Positions 27,399-36,168 of a DNA stretch of 64,000 bases are shown here, one piece after another. The notes beneath the pieces were generated by a model that saw nothing but the letters and a program-made list of their open reading frames with translations, did not search any database and was not told where the DNA came from. The stretch covers positions 372,001 to 436,000 of the forward strand of contig NZ_RZHE01000006.1 of the NCBI RefSeq assembly GCF_003989825.1. The letters are read 5' to 3'. Source of the stretch: Vreelandella populi (GTDB lineage Bacteria; Pseudomonadota; Gammaproteobacteria; Pseudomonadales; Halomonadaceae). Position numbers and translations under genes: made by a program. How positions within the stretch are numbered: position 1 is the first letter of the stretch; every line of letters begins with the position of its first letter.

Positions 27399-27427
27399 AA
27401 AAAAGTACCCGGCCGGGGCCGGGCACT
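27399..27427 (-). terminator. Rho-independent terminator after the DUF3618-like gene
   Basis: On the minus strand, a 10-bp stem AGTGCCCGGC/GCCGGGTACT (one G-T pair), a 4-nt loop and then TTTTTT. It closes the three-gene minus-strand cluster 30003-27479. Confidence 0.85.
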
Positions 27428-27478
27428 GCGCTTCAATATAAGAACTTAACATCAAGACTTAACGCTTGTGTTTAGCGC

Positions 27479-28660
27479 TTACGGGGCTTTGTTGGTGCCT
27501 GAGCCCTGAGTATTGCCGGAAGGCGTGTTCGAACTTGCCAGGCCCGGCGATTTATTACCCGCTGGAGGGTTCGCTACGGGGTTGGTGCTTGAGCTAACGC
27601 CCGATGCTGAATTATGGCCCGTTGGCGAGGTGCCGGAATGATTGCTCGACTCGCTACCAGACGTTGATGACTGTTTTCCGCCGGAAGACGATTTCTGGTC
27701 ATGGTCATGCGAATCTTCTTTCATATGCTCCGCCTTTTCATGAATCGTATGCTGGGCTTTATCCACCTGCTCTTGGCCCGCTTCTGCAGCCATATGCATG
27801 GCGCGGTCGCGATATTCACCCAGGTACTCATCTTCTTTACGCGTGGTGGGGAACAGGCTTGCCAGGGCTGCGCCCAGAGCAATTCCTAAAGCGCCTACCA
27901 CCAGCGGGTGTTCCTGAATAAAGTCAGATGAGCTGCTGCCCATATGGCGAGCCCGGTCAGACATATTGTGCAGGTGATCCTGCGTGCCGTGCTGAAGGTG
28001 GGATGTAGAATCGCGCATGCTTCCTCCCATATGCTGTGCCTTATCGCCAAGTTGATGCGCTTTGTCACTTAACTGATGCGCGACATCTTTGGCTTTTTCG
28101 CTAAAATTCTGGGCTTTATCTTTCGCCCCCTCTTTCATACTGCTCATGCGGCCTTGGTTTTCACCTTGATGGCCCGATGCGCTGCTATAACTGGAGGGGC
28201 CGCTATAGGTGGATGTACTACTGTTGGCCTTGGTCCCTTCATGCACAGGGATACCCGGCGTACCAGGCGTACCATGAGAACCGCTGTAGCCAGTAGCCGC
28301 ATGTTCATCCGAATAACGGTTCTGAGACATGCGCTTCTGGCTCTGCCCCTGATTGGGGTTACGCTGAGCCATCATTAGCCAGCCCAAACCTGCGGTAGTC
28401 ACCAAGAACGGTACCGGGTTTTGCTTGATGGTGTTACCCAGATTAGAGACAAACTCATTGGCACCGCCATGACGTATATAGTCATAGGACGTGTTCAGCA
28501 GCTGCTGAGGAGAGAACCGATCCTCAATTTCGTGCAGCGTGGAGTCGAGGCGCTCACGCGAACGATGAATATCCTTTTCAATCTCTTCGGTACTGCGATG
28601 ATCCTGATGATCACTGTGAGTACGGTCACTGTGCTTATGATCGTGATCGTGGTCGCTCAT
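27479..28660 (-). CDS. DUF3618-like membrane/stress protein with His-rich and low-complexity parts
   Basis: 393 residues. It begins with a His/Asp-rich stretch (DHDHDHKHSDRTHSDHQDH), then a DUF3618-type segment STEEIEKDIHRSRERLDSTLHEIEDRFSPQQLL and one hydrophobic helix (FLVTTAGLGWLMM). A middle region of repeated helices resembles YtxH/CsbD/LEA-like stress proteins (KEGAKDKAQNFSEKAKDVAHQLSDKAHQLGDKAQHMG), followed by a second short membrane segment (HPLVVGALGIALGAALASLF) and a Ser/Gly/Asn-rich tail. Its start overlaps the holin-type gene (ATGA). It is probably an envelope-associated osmotic or desiccation stress protein. Function is inferred from composition. Confidence 0.8.
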   Translation of the reverse strand: MSDHDHDHKHSDRTHSDHQDHRSTEEIEKDIHRSRERLDSTLHEIEDRFSPQQLLNTSYDYIRHGGANEFVSNLGNTIKQNPVPFLVTTAGLGWLMMAQRNPNQGQSQKRMSQNRYSDEHAATGYSGSHGTPGTPGIPVHEGTKANSSTSTYSGPSSYSSASGHQGENQGRMSSMKEGAKDKAQNFSEKAKDVAHQLSDKAHQLGDKAQHMGGSMRDSTSHLQHGTQDHLHNMSDRARHMGSSSSDFIQEHPLVVGALGIALGAALASLFPTTRKEDEYLGEYRDRAMHMAAEAGQEQVDKAQHTIHEKAEHMKEDSHDHDQKSSSGGKQSSTSGSESSNHSGTSPTGHNSASGVSSSTNPVANPPAGNKSPGLASSNTPSGNTQGSGTNKAP

Positions 28661-29112
28661 TTTAACTCCTCCTTGACGTTATTCTGATGCTCCTTGGCGA
28701 GCTCCTTATCGGTCTGTAGGCTATGCAAGGTGCGATTAGGCACTAAGTTACGCGCCTGAAGCTTGGCAAGGCCACCTTTGAGCATCACGATGCCAATGAT
28801 CGTTACCACCACGCCCACAATGATGGCAGACAGCCAAGGCGTCATATCAGGTGGCAGCACCTCATTGAGCACAAAGACCAGTGCCGCAAGTAGTGTGAGA
28901 AAGCCGCCCAGCAGAACCGCACCCGCTATCGCAATGGCAGCCAGAGCCATCATGACGTCATGTGTTTTTTCCGACATTTCCGCCTTGGCAAGCTGAGCTT
29001 CGTTGCGTACCAGCGATGTGATTTCCTGCATCACCGTTGATAGCAGCGAACCAACCGACGCGCCTTGAGTAGAACCCGGCTGTGACGATGTCGTTTTATG
29101 ATCTGAATCCAT
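28657..29112 (-). CDS. Phage-holin-superfamily membrane protein (YqjE-like)
   Basis: 151 residues with a pair of long hydrophobic segments (MMALAAIAIAGAVLLGGFLTLLAALVFVL and WLSAIIVGVVVTIIGIVMLKGG), preceded by SVGSLLSTVMQEITSLVRNEAQLAKAEMSEK, the hallmark of the actinobacterial-holin/YqjE family. These are housekeeping membrane proteins in spite of the name and usually sit with DUF883/DUF3618 genes, as here. It overlaps the DUF3618 gene by 4 nt. The exact role is unknown. Confidence 0.87.
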   Translation of the reverse strand: MDSDHKTTSSQPGSTQGASVGSLLSTVMQEITSLVRNEAQLAKAEMSEKTHDVMMALAAIAIAGAVLLGGFLTLLAALVFVLNEVLPPDMTPWLSAIIVGVVVTIIGIVMLKGGLAKLQARNLVPNRTLHSLQTDKELAKEHQNNVKEELK

Positions 29113-29238
29113 TCTTAGCCTCCCTTACCCTATGCAGGGTCTGTGTCTCTATTAAGAGCTGCTAACCACTTTGAACCTTAAATACCAAGGCTATTAGGCT
29201 AACAGCGTCTGGAGCCATTACTTACCTTGCATGCCTGT

Positions 29239-30003
29239 CTATATACGACCAGGCCCGCCGGGCTTGTTCACTGAACCCGTACTACTTCCTGGCGTGTTAG
29301 AAGTACCAGATGTATTGGAAGTACCGGGCGCATTGGAGGTGCCGGGCGTAGGTGATGTGGTGACACCTAATGAGGTAGCGCCTGGCTGTGAAGAACCTGG
29401 ATGCGCGGTAGGATCCTGGGAGGCGCCGGGCGACGAGCCGTGCATGATGCCGTCTGACGGGTTGCCGGGCGTGGGCGATGCATGGTTTGAATAAGCGCCA
29501 GATGACTGGTGCGACTGGTTGCCAGATGACTGAGAATGCTGGCTGGATGAGTGCGAATGCTGACCGGAGCTGCGTAGAAAACGGGTTAGTAAAAAGCCCG
29601 CAGCAATCGCCCCGCCAAAGAATAGCGCCGGCTCACGGCGGCTATAGCTTTGCGCTTCCTGACATAGGCTTTTCAGGTCTTTATCGCGTAGCTTGTTAGA
29701 GAAACGGTCAGCCGTATCAGCAAGCTTTCTCGCCTGTTGGGAGAAATAGGGCTGTTCCTGGCTGTCGAATTCATCGGCCATCTTATTAATGGCGTTGGTA
29801 AACTTGTTTGTCTGCTCGGCGGCGGTGTCGCGCTGCCGATTAAAAAGGCTTTCCGCCTGATGCTGAGCCGCTTCGCTGACATCGTGTACGGTGTCCCGAC
29901 CTTGCTGCTTGAGTGAATCAGCAGAGGGGGAACTCGAATGTGACGTGCCAGTGTTCGGCGTTGATGAAGAACCTGGGTCAGCCTGTTTTCCATGATCAAT
30001 CAT
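29239..30003 (-). CDS. Low-complexity membrane protein of the stress cluster
   Basis: 254 residues. An amphipathic helical part (residues 35-120, QGRDTVHDVSEAAQHQAESL onward), a single membrane segment (EPALFFGGAIAAGFLLTRFLRSS), then a Ser/His/Gln-rich and Pro/Gly/Thr/Ser-rich tail with short repeats (APGTSN-TSGTSN-TPG). A strong ribosome site, GGAGGAG, precedes ATG 30003. It is the first of three co-oriented genes with the holin-type and DUF3618-like proteins. It resembles nutrient-deprivation or DUF883-type proteins; no catalytic motif is visible. Confidence 0.75.
   Translation of the reverse strand: MIDHGKQADPGSSSTPNTGTSHSSSPSADSLKQQGRDTVHDVSEAAQHQAESLFNRQRDTAAEQTNKFTNAINKMADEFDSQEQPYFSQQARKLADTADRFSNKLRDKDLKSLCQEAQSYSRREPALFFGGAIAAGFLLTRFLRSSGQHSHSSSQHSQSSGNQSHQSSGAYSNHASPTPGNPSDGIMHGSSPGASQDPTAHPGSSQPGATSLGVTTSPTPGTSNAPGTSNTSGTSNTPGSSTGSVNKPGGPGRI
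29294..29347. repeat. Three 18-bp tandem repeats in the low-complexity tail
   Basis: Units GTGTTAGAAGTACCAGAT, GTATTGGAAGTACCGGGC and GCATTGGAGGTGCCGGGC lie head to tail within the coding region, encoding the six-residue PGTSNx repeats. Likely to vary in number between strains. Confidence 0.75.
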
Positions 30004-30653
30004 TTGTCATCTCCTCCTTGGCGTCTCATCTGTGACTGCATTAATAGATGCGAATTAAAGATGAAACAAAACGAACTTGACCGCTAAAGCAATAAACGCA
30101 TTTAAAGATAAATAATCGATTATCTTGAATGACGTTTAATATAAATCGCTATTTCAATATAGTGCCCTTACCTACCCTGTCAATTTATGCTCACTTGCTA
30201 TAGCGAGTTGCAGAAACATTTAATCAAAATCAACCATTTTTAATTAACATATATCAAACACCTTAATGATTCCCCCATACGTGGCGGAAAACGTCGTAAA
30301 ACACGGCCAACCAAGCGCCATCTGCTATGAATTGCATACTTAAACTATATGGCTCCTTCCTGCCATTGTTTAGTTTTATTGCCATGCTTATTAAAGAATA
30401 ATTAATAAAAGCAGTCTCTAAAACGAACCCCTTAAACACTGGGTAACCTGAGCGTAGCTACCGATTAAAATCGAATTTAACCGCTTTAAAATTCGTCAAT
30501 TAGCTTAAAGATTGCCTTGCATAGCTTTAACAATCGCTACCAACAATAGTAAAACTCATCTATTGCCAGCATCGGGCTTTGGCCCTCGTTGCTATCGTAA
30601 GCTAGGGTAGTTAAGGATGAAAAATGAAGGATTAACGTGCCAACAAGGAGTCA
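30004..30653. other. Long AT-rich divergent promoter region
   Basis: About 650 bp without a supportable gene, between the stress cluster and the SDR gene. It is markedly AT-rich. The only structure of note is an AT-rich dyad with AAGATAA/TTATCTT arms at 30105-30126, about 100 bp upstream of the stress-cluster start. No terminator or RNA signature was recognised. Confidence 0.45.
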
Positions 30654-30659
30654 ATGCAC

Positions 30660-31514
30660 ATGAGTGAACAGAAGCAGCCCCCCCAGCATCAGGAAAAGCA
30701 GCCGGGCGATGAACATGAAATGCGCCCCGAACCTGAGTTTATCCGCGATAGCTATAAAGGCGCCCAGAAGCTTTTAGATAAGGTCGCCATTATTACCGGC
30801 GGTGACAGCGGTATTGGTCGTGCCGTTGCGGTGCATTACGCTCGCGAAGGCGCTGATAGCGTTATTATCCACCTTAAAGAGGATAAAGATGCCGAAGATA
30901 CCAAGGCGCTGGTAGAAGCCGAAGGCCGCCGCTGCTTGGTGCTAAAAGGTGATGTCGTCGAACCCGAGTTTTGCCGCGAGATAGTCCAGAAGACGCTGGA
31001 TCACTTCGGTAAGCTCAATATAGTGGTTAACAATGCCGCCGAGCAGTACGACTGGAGTGATCTGACCGAAATCCCCGATGAACAGATAATGCGCACCTTC
31101 CAGACCAACATTTTCAGCCACTTTTATTTGACGAAAGCCGCGCTGCCGCATTTGCAAAAGGGCGATACGATTATCGAGACCTCCTCCATCAATGCCTTCA
31201 AAGGCAACGATACGCTGATTGATTACAGCGCCACAAAAGGAGCGATTCAAGGGTTTATGCGCTCAATGGCGATGTCGTTGATGGATCGCGGCATTCGCGT
31301 TAATGCTGTGGCCCCAGGCCCGGTTTGGACACCGCTGATTCCGGCAAGCTTTGACGATGAGAAAGTGGCCTCGTTTGGCGGCCAGGTGCCCATGAAGCGT
31401 GCTGGGCAACCCAGCGAAATGGGCCCCGCTTACGTGTATCTGGCAAGCGAAGAATCATCGTACATGACCGGGCAGACGCTGCACCTTAACGGTGGGGTTA
31501 TTTTGAATACGTAA
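30660..31514 (+). CDS. SDR family oxidoreductase (YghA-like)
   Basis: A short-chain dehydrogenase of about 284 residues with a 40-residue polar N-terminal extension (PEPEFIRDSYKGAQKLLDKVAIITGG), which is typical of the YghA/general stress protein 39 group. The NAD(P) motif is TGGDSGIGRA, the active site Ser in ETSSINAF, and Tyr-x3-Lys in DYSATKG. ATG 30660 is preferred (AAGGAG 9 nt before), but ATG 30654 is possible. Members are often stress-induced aldehyde or alcohol reductases. It faces away from the stress cluster and may share its control region. Confidence 0.9.
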   Translation: MSEQKQPPQHQEKQPGDEHEMRPEPEFIRDSYKGAQKLLDKVAIITGGDSGIGRAVAVHYAREGADSVIIHLKEDKDAEDTKALVEAEGRRCLVLKGDVVEPEFCREIVQKTLDHFGKLNIVVNNAAEQYDWSDLTEIPDEQIMRTFQTNIFSHFYLTKAALPHLQKGDTIIETSSINAFKGNDTLIDYSATKGAIQGFMRSMAMSLMDRGIRVNAVAPGPVWTPLIPASFDDEKVASFGGQVPMKRAGQPSEMGPAYVYLASEESSYMTGQTLHLNGGVILNT

Positions 31515-31522
31515 TTGGTTAT

Positions 31523-31546
31523 GGGGCGGCGCTGCCGCCCCTTTTT
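31523..31546 (+). terminator. Rho-independent terminator after the SDR gene
   Basis: GGGGCGGC/GCCGCCCC stem with a 3-nt loop and TTTTT, 8 nt after the stop. Confidence 0.9.
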
Positions 31547-31593
31547 GTGCCCCGCCTTCTTCCTTACCCTTACCTCTCACTTTTCCCTCACCG

Positions 31594-32910
31594 TTACCCG
31601 GTCAGGTTTTTCACCAGCACTTTGGACTTACGTGCGTGGTTATAGGCTTCGCGTTTTAAGGGCGGTAAATCCTCAAAGCTTGCCGGGCGAAAGCCATGCT
31701 CCACAAACCAGTGGGCGGTGTGGGTGGTAAGTACAAAGATATCGGTCAGGCCGCGCTTGCGGGCGCGGCGTTCTAATGCGTCTACCAACCGCTCGCCCCG
31801 CTCTCCGCCCCGGTAATTACCGTGTACGGCCACGCAGGCAAGTTCAGCAATCGCAGTGTCCGGATAGAGGTGCAATGCCGCGCAGCCGATGACCATGCCG
31901 TCACGCTCGATCACCATATAGTCATCAATTTCATGCTCCAGGCGCTCGCGGGAGCGGGCCACCAGCATGCCACGGCGCTCCAGCGGCTCAAGCAGCTCCA
32001 GTAGCCCTGCAATATCATTCAGCTTGGCCGGGCGCAGCTGTTCATAGCGATGCTGGGTAATCATGGTGCCCACACCGTCACGAGTGAACAGTTCGCCCAG
32101 CAATGCATCGTGGTTACGCCATGAAAGCAAGTGCGTGCGGGCAACGCCCTCAAGGGCTGCATTGCAGGCCGCCTGCAGATGCCGGGCAAGCTCGCTGCCC
32201 GGCTGGGCACCTTCCAGACGAGGTTCGGCTTCGGCTGGCGTCAGCTGGCGCAAAAGCTCGCCTTCTTCATCCTCTAATCCTTCCGATTCACCCAGCAGTA
32301 TCAGCTTGTCAGCTTTTAGCGCAACGGCGGCGTGCTGGGCGACTTCCGAGGCATTTAAGTCAAACACTTCGCCCGTGCTTGAGAACCCCAGCGGCGGCAG
32401 AAGCACCAAAGAGCCTTTATCCAACAGCCCCTCAATGGCGTTCGCCCGAACGCGACGCACTTCACCGCTGTGGTCAAAATCGACCCCTTCACGCACGCCC
32501 AATGGTTTGGCAGTGACCAGATTGCCGGAAATCACGCTGAGTTCAACACCATGCAGCGGCGTGCTGGGCAGGCCCAGCGATAACCGCGCCTCCAGCCACA
32601 GGCGCTGATGGGCGGCCACCTGTTCAACATGGGTCATGACCGCGTGGTCGGCCACCCAGTGGCCATTAATTCGTGTGGGTTCAACGTTGGCATTGATCAG
32701 GGCCTCTTGCACCTGAGGGCGCGTGCCGAATACCACCACCAGCCGTACGCCCAGGGTGTGCAGCAGCGCCAGGTCCTGCACCAACTGCTCCCCGCGGCCC
32801 GACGCCATGGCTTCGCCCTCGATTAAAATGACGAAGGTTCGCCCCCGGTGCGCGTTGATATAGGGGGACGCATTACGAAACCAGTCAACAAAAGGGAAGT
32901 GCTTGTCCAA
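31594..32910 (-). CDS. argA: N-acetylglutamate synthase
   Basis: 438 residues. It carries out the first step of arginine synthesis, acetyl-CoA + glutamate to N-acetylglutamate. An N-terminal amino-acid-kinase-like domain (about 20-285) and a C-terminal GNAT domain (VIGCAALHLYPDTAIAELACVAVHGNYRGGERGERLVDAL) form the classical ArgA layout. The start is a TTG at 32910 with GGAGAG upstream; the sequence MDKHFPFVDWFRNASPYINAHRG matches the family beginning. It is convergent with the SDR gene and a single-gene unit. Confidence 0.95.
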   Translation of the reverse strand: MDKHFPFVDWFRNASPYINAHRGRTFVILIEGEAMASGRGEQLVQDLALLHTLGVRLVVVFGTRPQVQEALINANVEPTRINGHWVADHAVMTHVEQVAAHQRLWLEARLSLGLPSTPLHGVELSVISGNLVTAKPLGVREGVDFDHSGEVRRVRANAIEGLLDKGSLVLLPPLGFSSTGEVFDLNASEVAQHAAVALKADKLILLGESEGLEDEEGELLRQLTPAEAEPRLEGAQPGSELARHLQAACNAALEGVARTHLLSWRNHDALLGELFTRDGVGTMITQHRYEQLRPAKLNDIAGLLELLEPLERRGMLVARSRERLEHEIDDYMVIERDGMVIGCAALHLYPDTAIAELACVAVHGNYRGGERGERLVDALERRARKRGLTDIFVLTTHTAHWFVEHGFRPASFEDLPPLKREAYNHARKSKVLVKNLTG

Positions 32911-32985
32911 GGCCGCTCTCCGGCAGCAGGTGAAAGAAGAAGTCAGGCATTTATAAAAACCGTGCGGGCTACTTTACCAGAGCAT

Positions 32986-33047
32986 AAAAAACAGCGGCAC
33001 CTTCAATCGCCATTTGCTATTGCAAATCTGCATGAAGGTGCCGCTGT
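32986..33047 (-). terminator. Large hairpin terminator of the Pit operon
   Basis: A perfect 15-bp inverted repeat (ACAGCGGCACCTTCA at 32991-33005, its complement at 33033-33047) with a 27-nt loop that contains a second perfect 6-bp hairpin (ATTTGC-TATT-GCAAAT). On the minus strand it is followed by TTTTTT, so it ends the Pit/DUF47 transcript. The stem-on-stem shape is larger than an ordinary terminator. Confidence 0.8.
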
Positions 33048-33095
33048 CCGGTCAGGCTTTTAAGCCAACGTTTAAGCCCTGGCGTAGGTGAGTAG

Positions 33096-34361
33096 TTACC
33101 CAAACATGCCTTTGAACATGAAGAAGAACACGATAGCCAAGCCTGCGCCTGCGGGTAGCGTAATCAGCCAAGAGAGCACAATGGTGCCAATGACACGCAG
33201 GTTAAGGGCTGCCATACCGCGTGCCAGACCCACCCCCAATACAGCGCCTACCAGCGTATGAGTGGTGGAAATGGGTAGGCCAGTGCCGGAGGCAACGACC
33301 ACCGTAGTGGCTGCGGCAAGCGTTGCGGCAAAGCCGCGGCTTGGGGTCAGCTCGGTAATCCCGGTTCCCACCGTGGCAATTACCTTGTGCCCATAAGTCA
33401 CCAAACCAACCACGATACCGCCGCCGCCCAGTACCAGCACCCACCAGGGCACCAACGCTGCGCTATCAATCATGCCTTCACTGCGCACCACGCTGATAAC
33501 CGCAGCAAGCGGGCCCACTGCGTTCGCCACATCGTTAGAACCATGGGCAAACGCCATGGCGCATGCAGTAAAGATCATCAGTACGCCAAACACGCGCTCT
33601 ACATTGGCATAGCCAAAATGGTCGTTGGCATTTTGGACGTACTTGACACGCCGCTGCATGATCACGCCAAGGCCCATCAGCAGCACGCCAATCAGAATCG
33701 AGAGCAGCAGGCTTTGGCTGAAGGTCAGATGCAAACCAACGTGAGACAGCCCTTTGGTCAATGTCACCATGGCGACAATAAAGCCGACTAGGAATACATA
33801 GCCCGGCACATAACGCTTGGCGGCAGCAAACGGATCGTCGTTTTCGAAGATCAGATGGTGCACGGATTTGAACAGTACGAAACCGATGGTACCAGCCAAC
33901 AGCGGCGACACGACCCAGCTTGAAGCGATCTGGCCGACTTTGCCCCAGGCCACGGCATCCACACCAAGACCGACGGCGGCAAACCCTACAATCGCCCCAA
34001 CAATTGAGTGGGTCGTGGAAACCGGCCACCCGCGTGAAGAAGCCACCATCAGCCAAATACCGGCAGCCAAAAGGGCCGAAAGCATGCCGTAAACCAGATA
34101 CTGCGGGTCTGCTTGGAGCAGGTTGGCGTCGATGATTCCGCCGCGGATAGTGGCGGTCACCTCTCCACCGGCAAGCCAGGCACCTAAAAACTCAAATATA
34201 ACGGCAATAATGATGGCTTGCTTGATGGTGATCGCTTTGGACCCCACCGATGTTCCCATGGCGTTGGCAACGTCGTTCGCGCCAACGCCCCAGGCCATAA
34301 AAAAGCCAAACAAACAGGCCAGGATGATAAAAATCTCACCGTGCTGGGCAATAATCTGCAT
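33096..34361 (-). CDS. pit: Low-affinity inorganic phosphate transporter (PiT family)
   Basis: 421 residues with about ten membrane helices. The two PiT signature repeats are seen: MAWGVGANDVANAMGTSVGSKAIT near the N-terminus and MAFAHGSNDVANAVGPLAAV in the second half. Each is followed by a TGLPISTTH/GWPVSTTHSIVGA motif. It imports metal-phosphate with protons or sodium. It is 9 nt after the DUF47 partner, the standard pairing. Confidence 0.95.
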   Translation of the reverse strand: MQIIAQHGEIFIILACLFGFFMAWGVGANDVANAMGTSVGSKAITIKQAIIIAVIFEFLGAWLAGGEVTATIRGGIIDANLLQADPQYLVYGMLSALLAAGIWLMVASSRGWPVSTTHSIVGAIVGFAAVGLGVDAVAWGKVGQIASSWVVSPLLAGTIGFVLFKSVHHLIFENDDPFAAAKRYVPGYVFLVGFIVAMVTLTKGLSHVGLHLTFSQSLLLSILIGVLLMGLGVIMQRRVKYVQNANDHFGYANVERVFGVLMIFTACAMAFAHGSNDVANAVGPLAAVISVVRSEGMIDSAALVPWWVLVLGGGGIVVGLVTYGHKVIATVGTGITELTPSRGFAATLAAATTVVVASGTGLPISTTHTLVGAVLGVGLARGMAALNLRVIGTIVLSWLITLPAGAGLAIVFFFMFKGMFG

Positions 34362-34370
34362 GGGGTTCCC

Positions 34371-35051
34371 TTAGCGTGCGGTCAAAATCTGCAGGCGGCT
34401 GCCCACGCGCTCAGCGCGGTCGGACACTTCACCCACCCATTCGATGATCTTGTAAAGAAACATGACATCGACCGGTGGTAACTGGCTTTCAAGCTGAAAC
34501 AGCTGACGGCGAATCGCCACTTGCTGGGCATCGGCTTGATGTTCAAGGTTATGTAGTTCTCGGATCATGTTGTGGATAACATCGCAGACATGACGACCAA
34601 ACCCGGACTCCAGAAGCTCCATGAGCTCTTCAAGCGCCTGGCGCGCCTGGGCGACACACGCCACACTGGTGATCATGTAATCGCGCATGGGGTCGGCAAG
34701 TTCATCCGGCACGCGCATTTTACGCCCCAGCATAATGCCGGTAATGTCGCGCACCTTGTTGGCAATTTTGTCTTGAACGCTAATCAAATCCAGCAGATCA
34801 GTCCGGGAAACCGGTAAGAACATGGTGTTGGGCAGGTTGAGCCGCAAATCCGTCTTCAGCACATCCGCCTCGTGCTCTAGACGGGTCACGTTTTCACGCA
34901 GCTCAGTTGCTTTGTCCCAGTCGCCAGCAAGGGATGCTTCAAAAAACGGCAACAACTGATCGGCACATTCATTGGCCTTGACGATGTGGGCCAGCAACGG
35001 CTGGAATGGCGAGCGGCCAAACATCGCAGAAAAAGGGTTGGAGGTAACCAT
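34371..35051 (-). CDS. DUF47 / TIGR00153 PhoU-like protein
   Basis: 226 residues, all helical, with the PhoU-like pattern (ATELRENVTRLEHEADVLKTDLRLNLPNTMFLPVSRTDLLDLISVQDKIAN). These proteins accompany PiT transporters and are thought to regulate phosphate uptake, in contrast to PhoU of the Pst system. First gene of the operon with the transporter. Confidence 0.92.
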   Translation of the reverse strand: MVTSNPFSAMFGRSPFQPLLAHIVKANECADQLLPFFEASLAGDWDKATELRENVTRLEHEADVLKTDLRLNLPNTMFLPVSRTDLLDLISVQDKIANKVRDITGIMLGRKMRVPDELADPMRDYMITSVACVAQARQALEELMELLESGFGRHVCDVIHNMIRELHNLEHQADAQQVAIRRQLFQLESQLPPVDVMFLYKIIEWVGEVSDRAERVGSRLQILTAR

Positions 35052-35118
35052 AGAGCCTTTTAGCCTGTTTTCGGGGAGCCTGGAAATGGCGATGCCAGTA
35101 TAAAGAGTGCGCTCGCCG

Positions 35119-35136
35119 CCGTCATGAAAAGTTCAT
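35119..35136 (+). promoter_or_regulatory. Possible Pho box
   Basis: CCGTCAT-GAAA-AGTTCAT resembles the PhoB box (CTGTCAT-N4-CTGTCAT): 6 of 7 in the first half, fewer in the second. It lies 52 nt before the CYTH gene start and 67 nt upstream of the DUF47 gene on the other strand. Weak evidence. Confidence 0.3.
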
Positions 35137-35188
35137 ATTGATATAAAAAATTTCACACAACCTTCATTACCTAAGGGTGGCTATTGTC

Positions 35189-36076
35189 ATGAAAAATGCA
35201 ACTCCTATTGAAGTAGAATTAAAACTTGCGCTGGCACCATCAAGTATTGAGGCGCTTGAATGCCACCCGCTGCTCGCGGCAAGGCCACCGTTAACCCAGA
35301 CATTAGCCAATACTTACTTTGATACGCCCACTCATGCCTTGGCTAGCGTCCAGATCGCCCTACGCCTTCGCAAGGTGGATGGCCGCGTACTGCAAACGGT
35401 AAAAACCGCAGGCCAGGGCGGCGGCGGGCTATCCAGCCGCCAGGAGTGGGAGTGGCCTGTGACCCATGACGGGCTTGATCAGCAGGGCTTGGCCGCCCTG
35501 CCCCCTTTCCAGGGTGAGCTGGCCGAGCAGATAGCCTATCTAACGCCTACATTGCGAACCGACTTTACCCGGCGTAGCTGGCAACTTGACTGGCAAGGCA
35601 GTCATATTGAGCTGGCGTTGGATAAAGGCGAGATTGAAAGCGGCGCGTATACAACACCTATTTGCGAGGTAGAGCTTGAGCTGAAGAACGGCGCGCCGGA
35701 AGCCCTTTGGTCGCTGGCCATTGCGCTTGCCGAAAAAGTCCCGCTGCGCCCGTCGGATAGCAGCAAGGCCACCCGCGGGGGAGCACTACGTGCCCAGCAG
35801 TGGCCACTGCCGGACGCGCACTCACCCGCGCAGTGGCTGCACCGCGCCACACTCGCGCTGGATGCCTTTCACGACAGCCAGACACCGGACTATCTGCAAA
35901 GCACCCGCGATGCCTTGCAACAGCTGACAGAGCACCCGGCATTGCCTGATGACCTTAAGGAACTGGCGGGCGCCCTGCCTCAGGCGTTGGATGCCAACGG
36001 CCAGCCCAGCATCATTTATGGCGTTACGCTGTTAACGCTTTCCCATCGTTTAGCGCTGCAAAGCGCGCTAAGCTAA
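35189..36076 (+). CDS. CYTH domain inorganic triphosphatase (YgiF-like)
   Basis: 295 residues from ATG 35189. The CYTH signature ExExK is EVELKL at residues 5-10. Further tunnel residues appear in YFDTPTHAL, IALRLRKVDG, LQTVKTAG and ICEVELELK. The length beyond 200 indicates a short C-terminal helical (CHAD-like remnant) part. Such proteins cleave inorganic triphosphate with Mg2+. It is next to the phosphate transporter operon, which fits a phosphate-economy role. Confidence 0.88.
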   Translation: MKNATPIEVELKLALAPSSIEALECHPLLAARPPLTQTLANTYFDTPTHALASVQIALRLRKVDGRVLQTVKTAGQGGGGLSSRQEWEWPVTHDGLDQQGLAALPPFQGELAEQIAYLTPTLRTDFTRRSWQLDWQGSHIELALDKGEIESGAYTTPICEVELELKNGAPEALWSLAIALAEKVPLRPSDSSKATRGGALRAQQWPLPDAHSPAQWLHRATLALDAFHDSQTPDYLQSTRDALQQLTEHPALPDDLKELAGALPQALDANGQPSIIYGVTLLTLSHRLALQSALS

Positions 36077-36168
36077 CCTTGCTATTAAAAAAACATTAAC
36101 ACTGAACACGCGCTTACCTGCCTTGCATATCGCACGAGTAAGTGTTTTTCCACTTCGCTGGGACCGCC

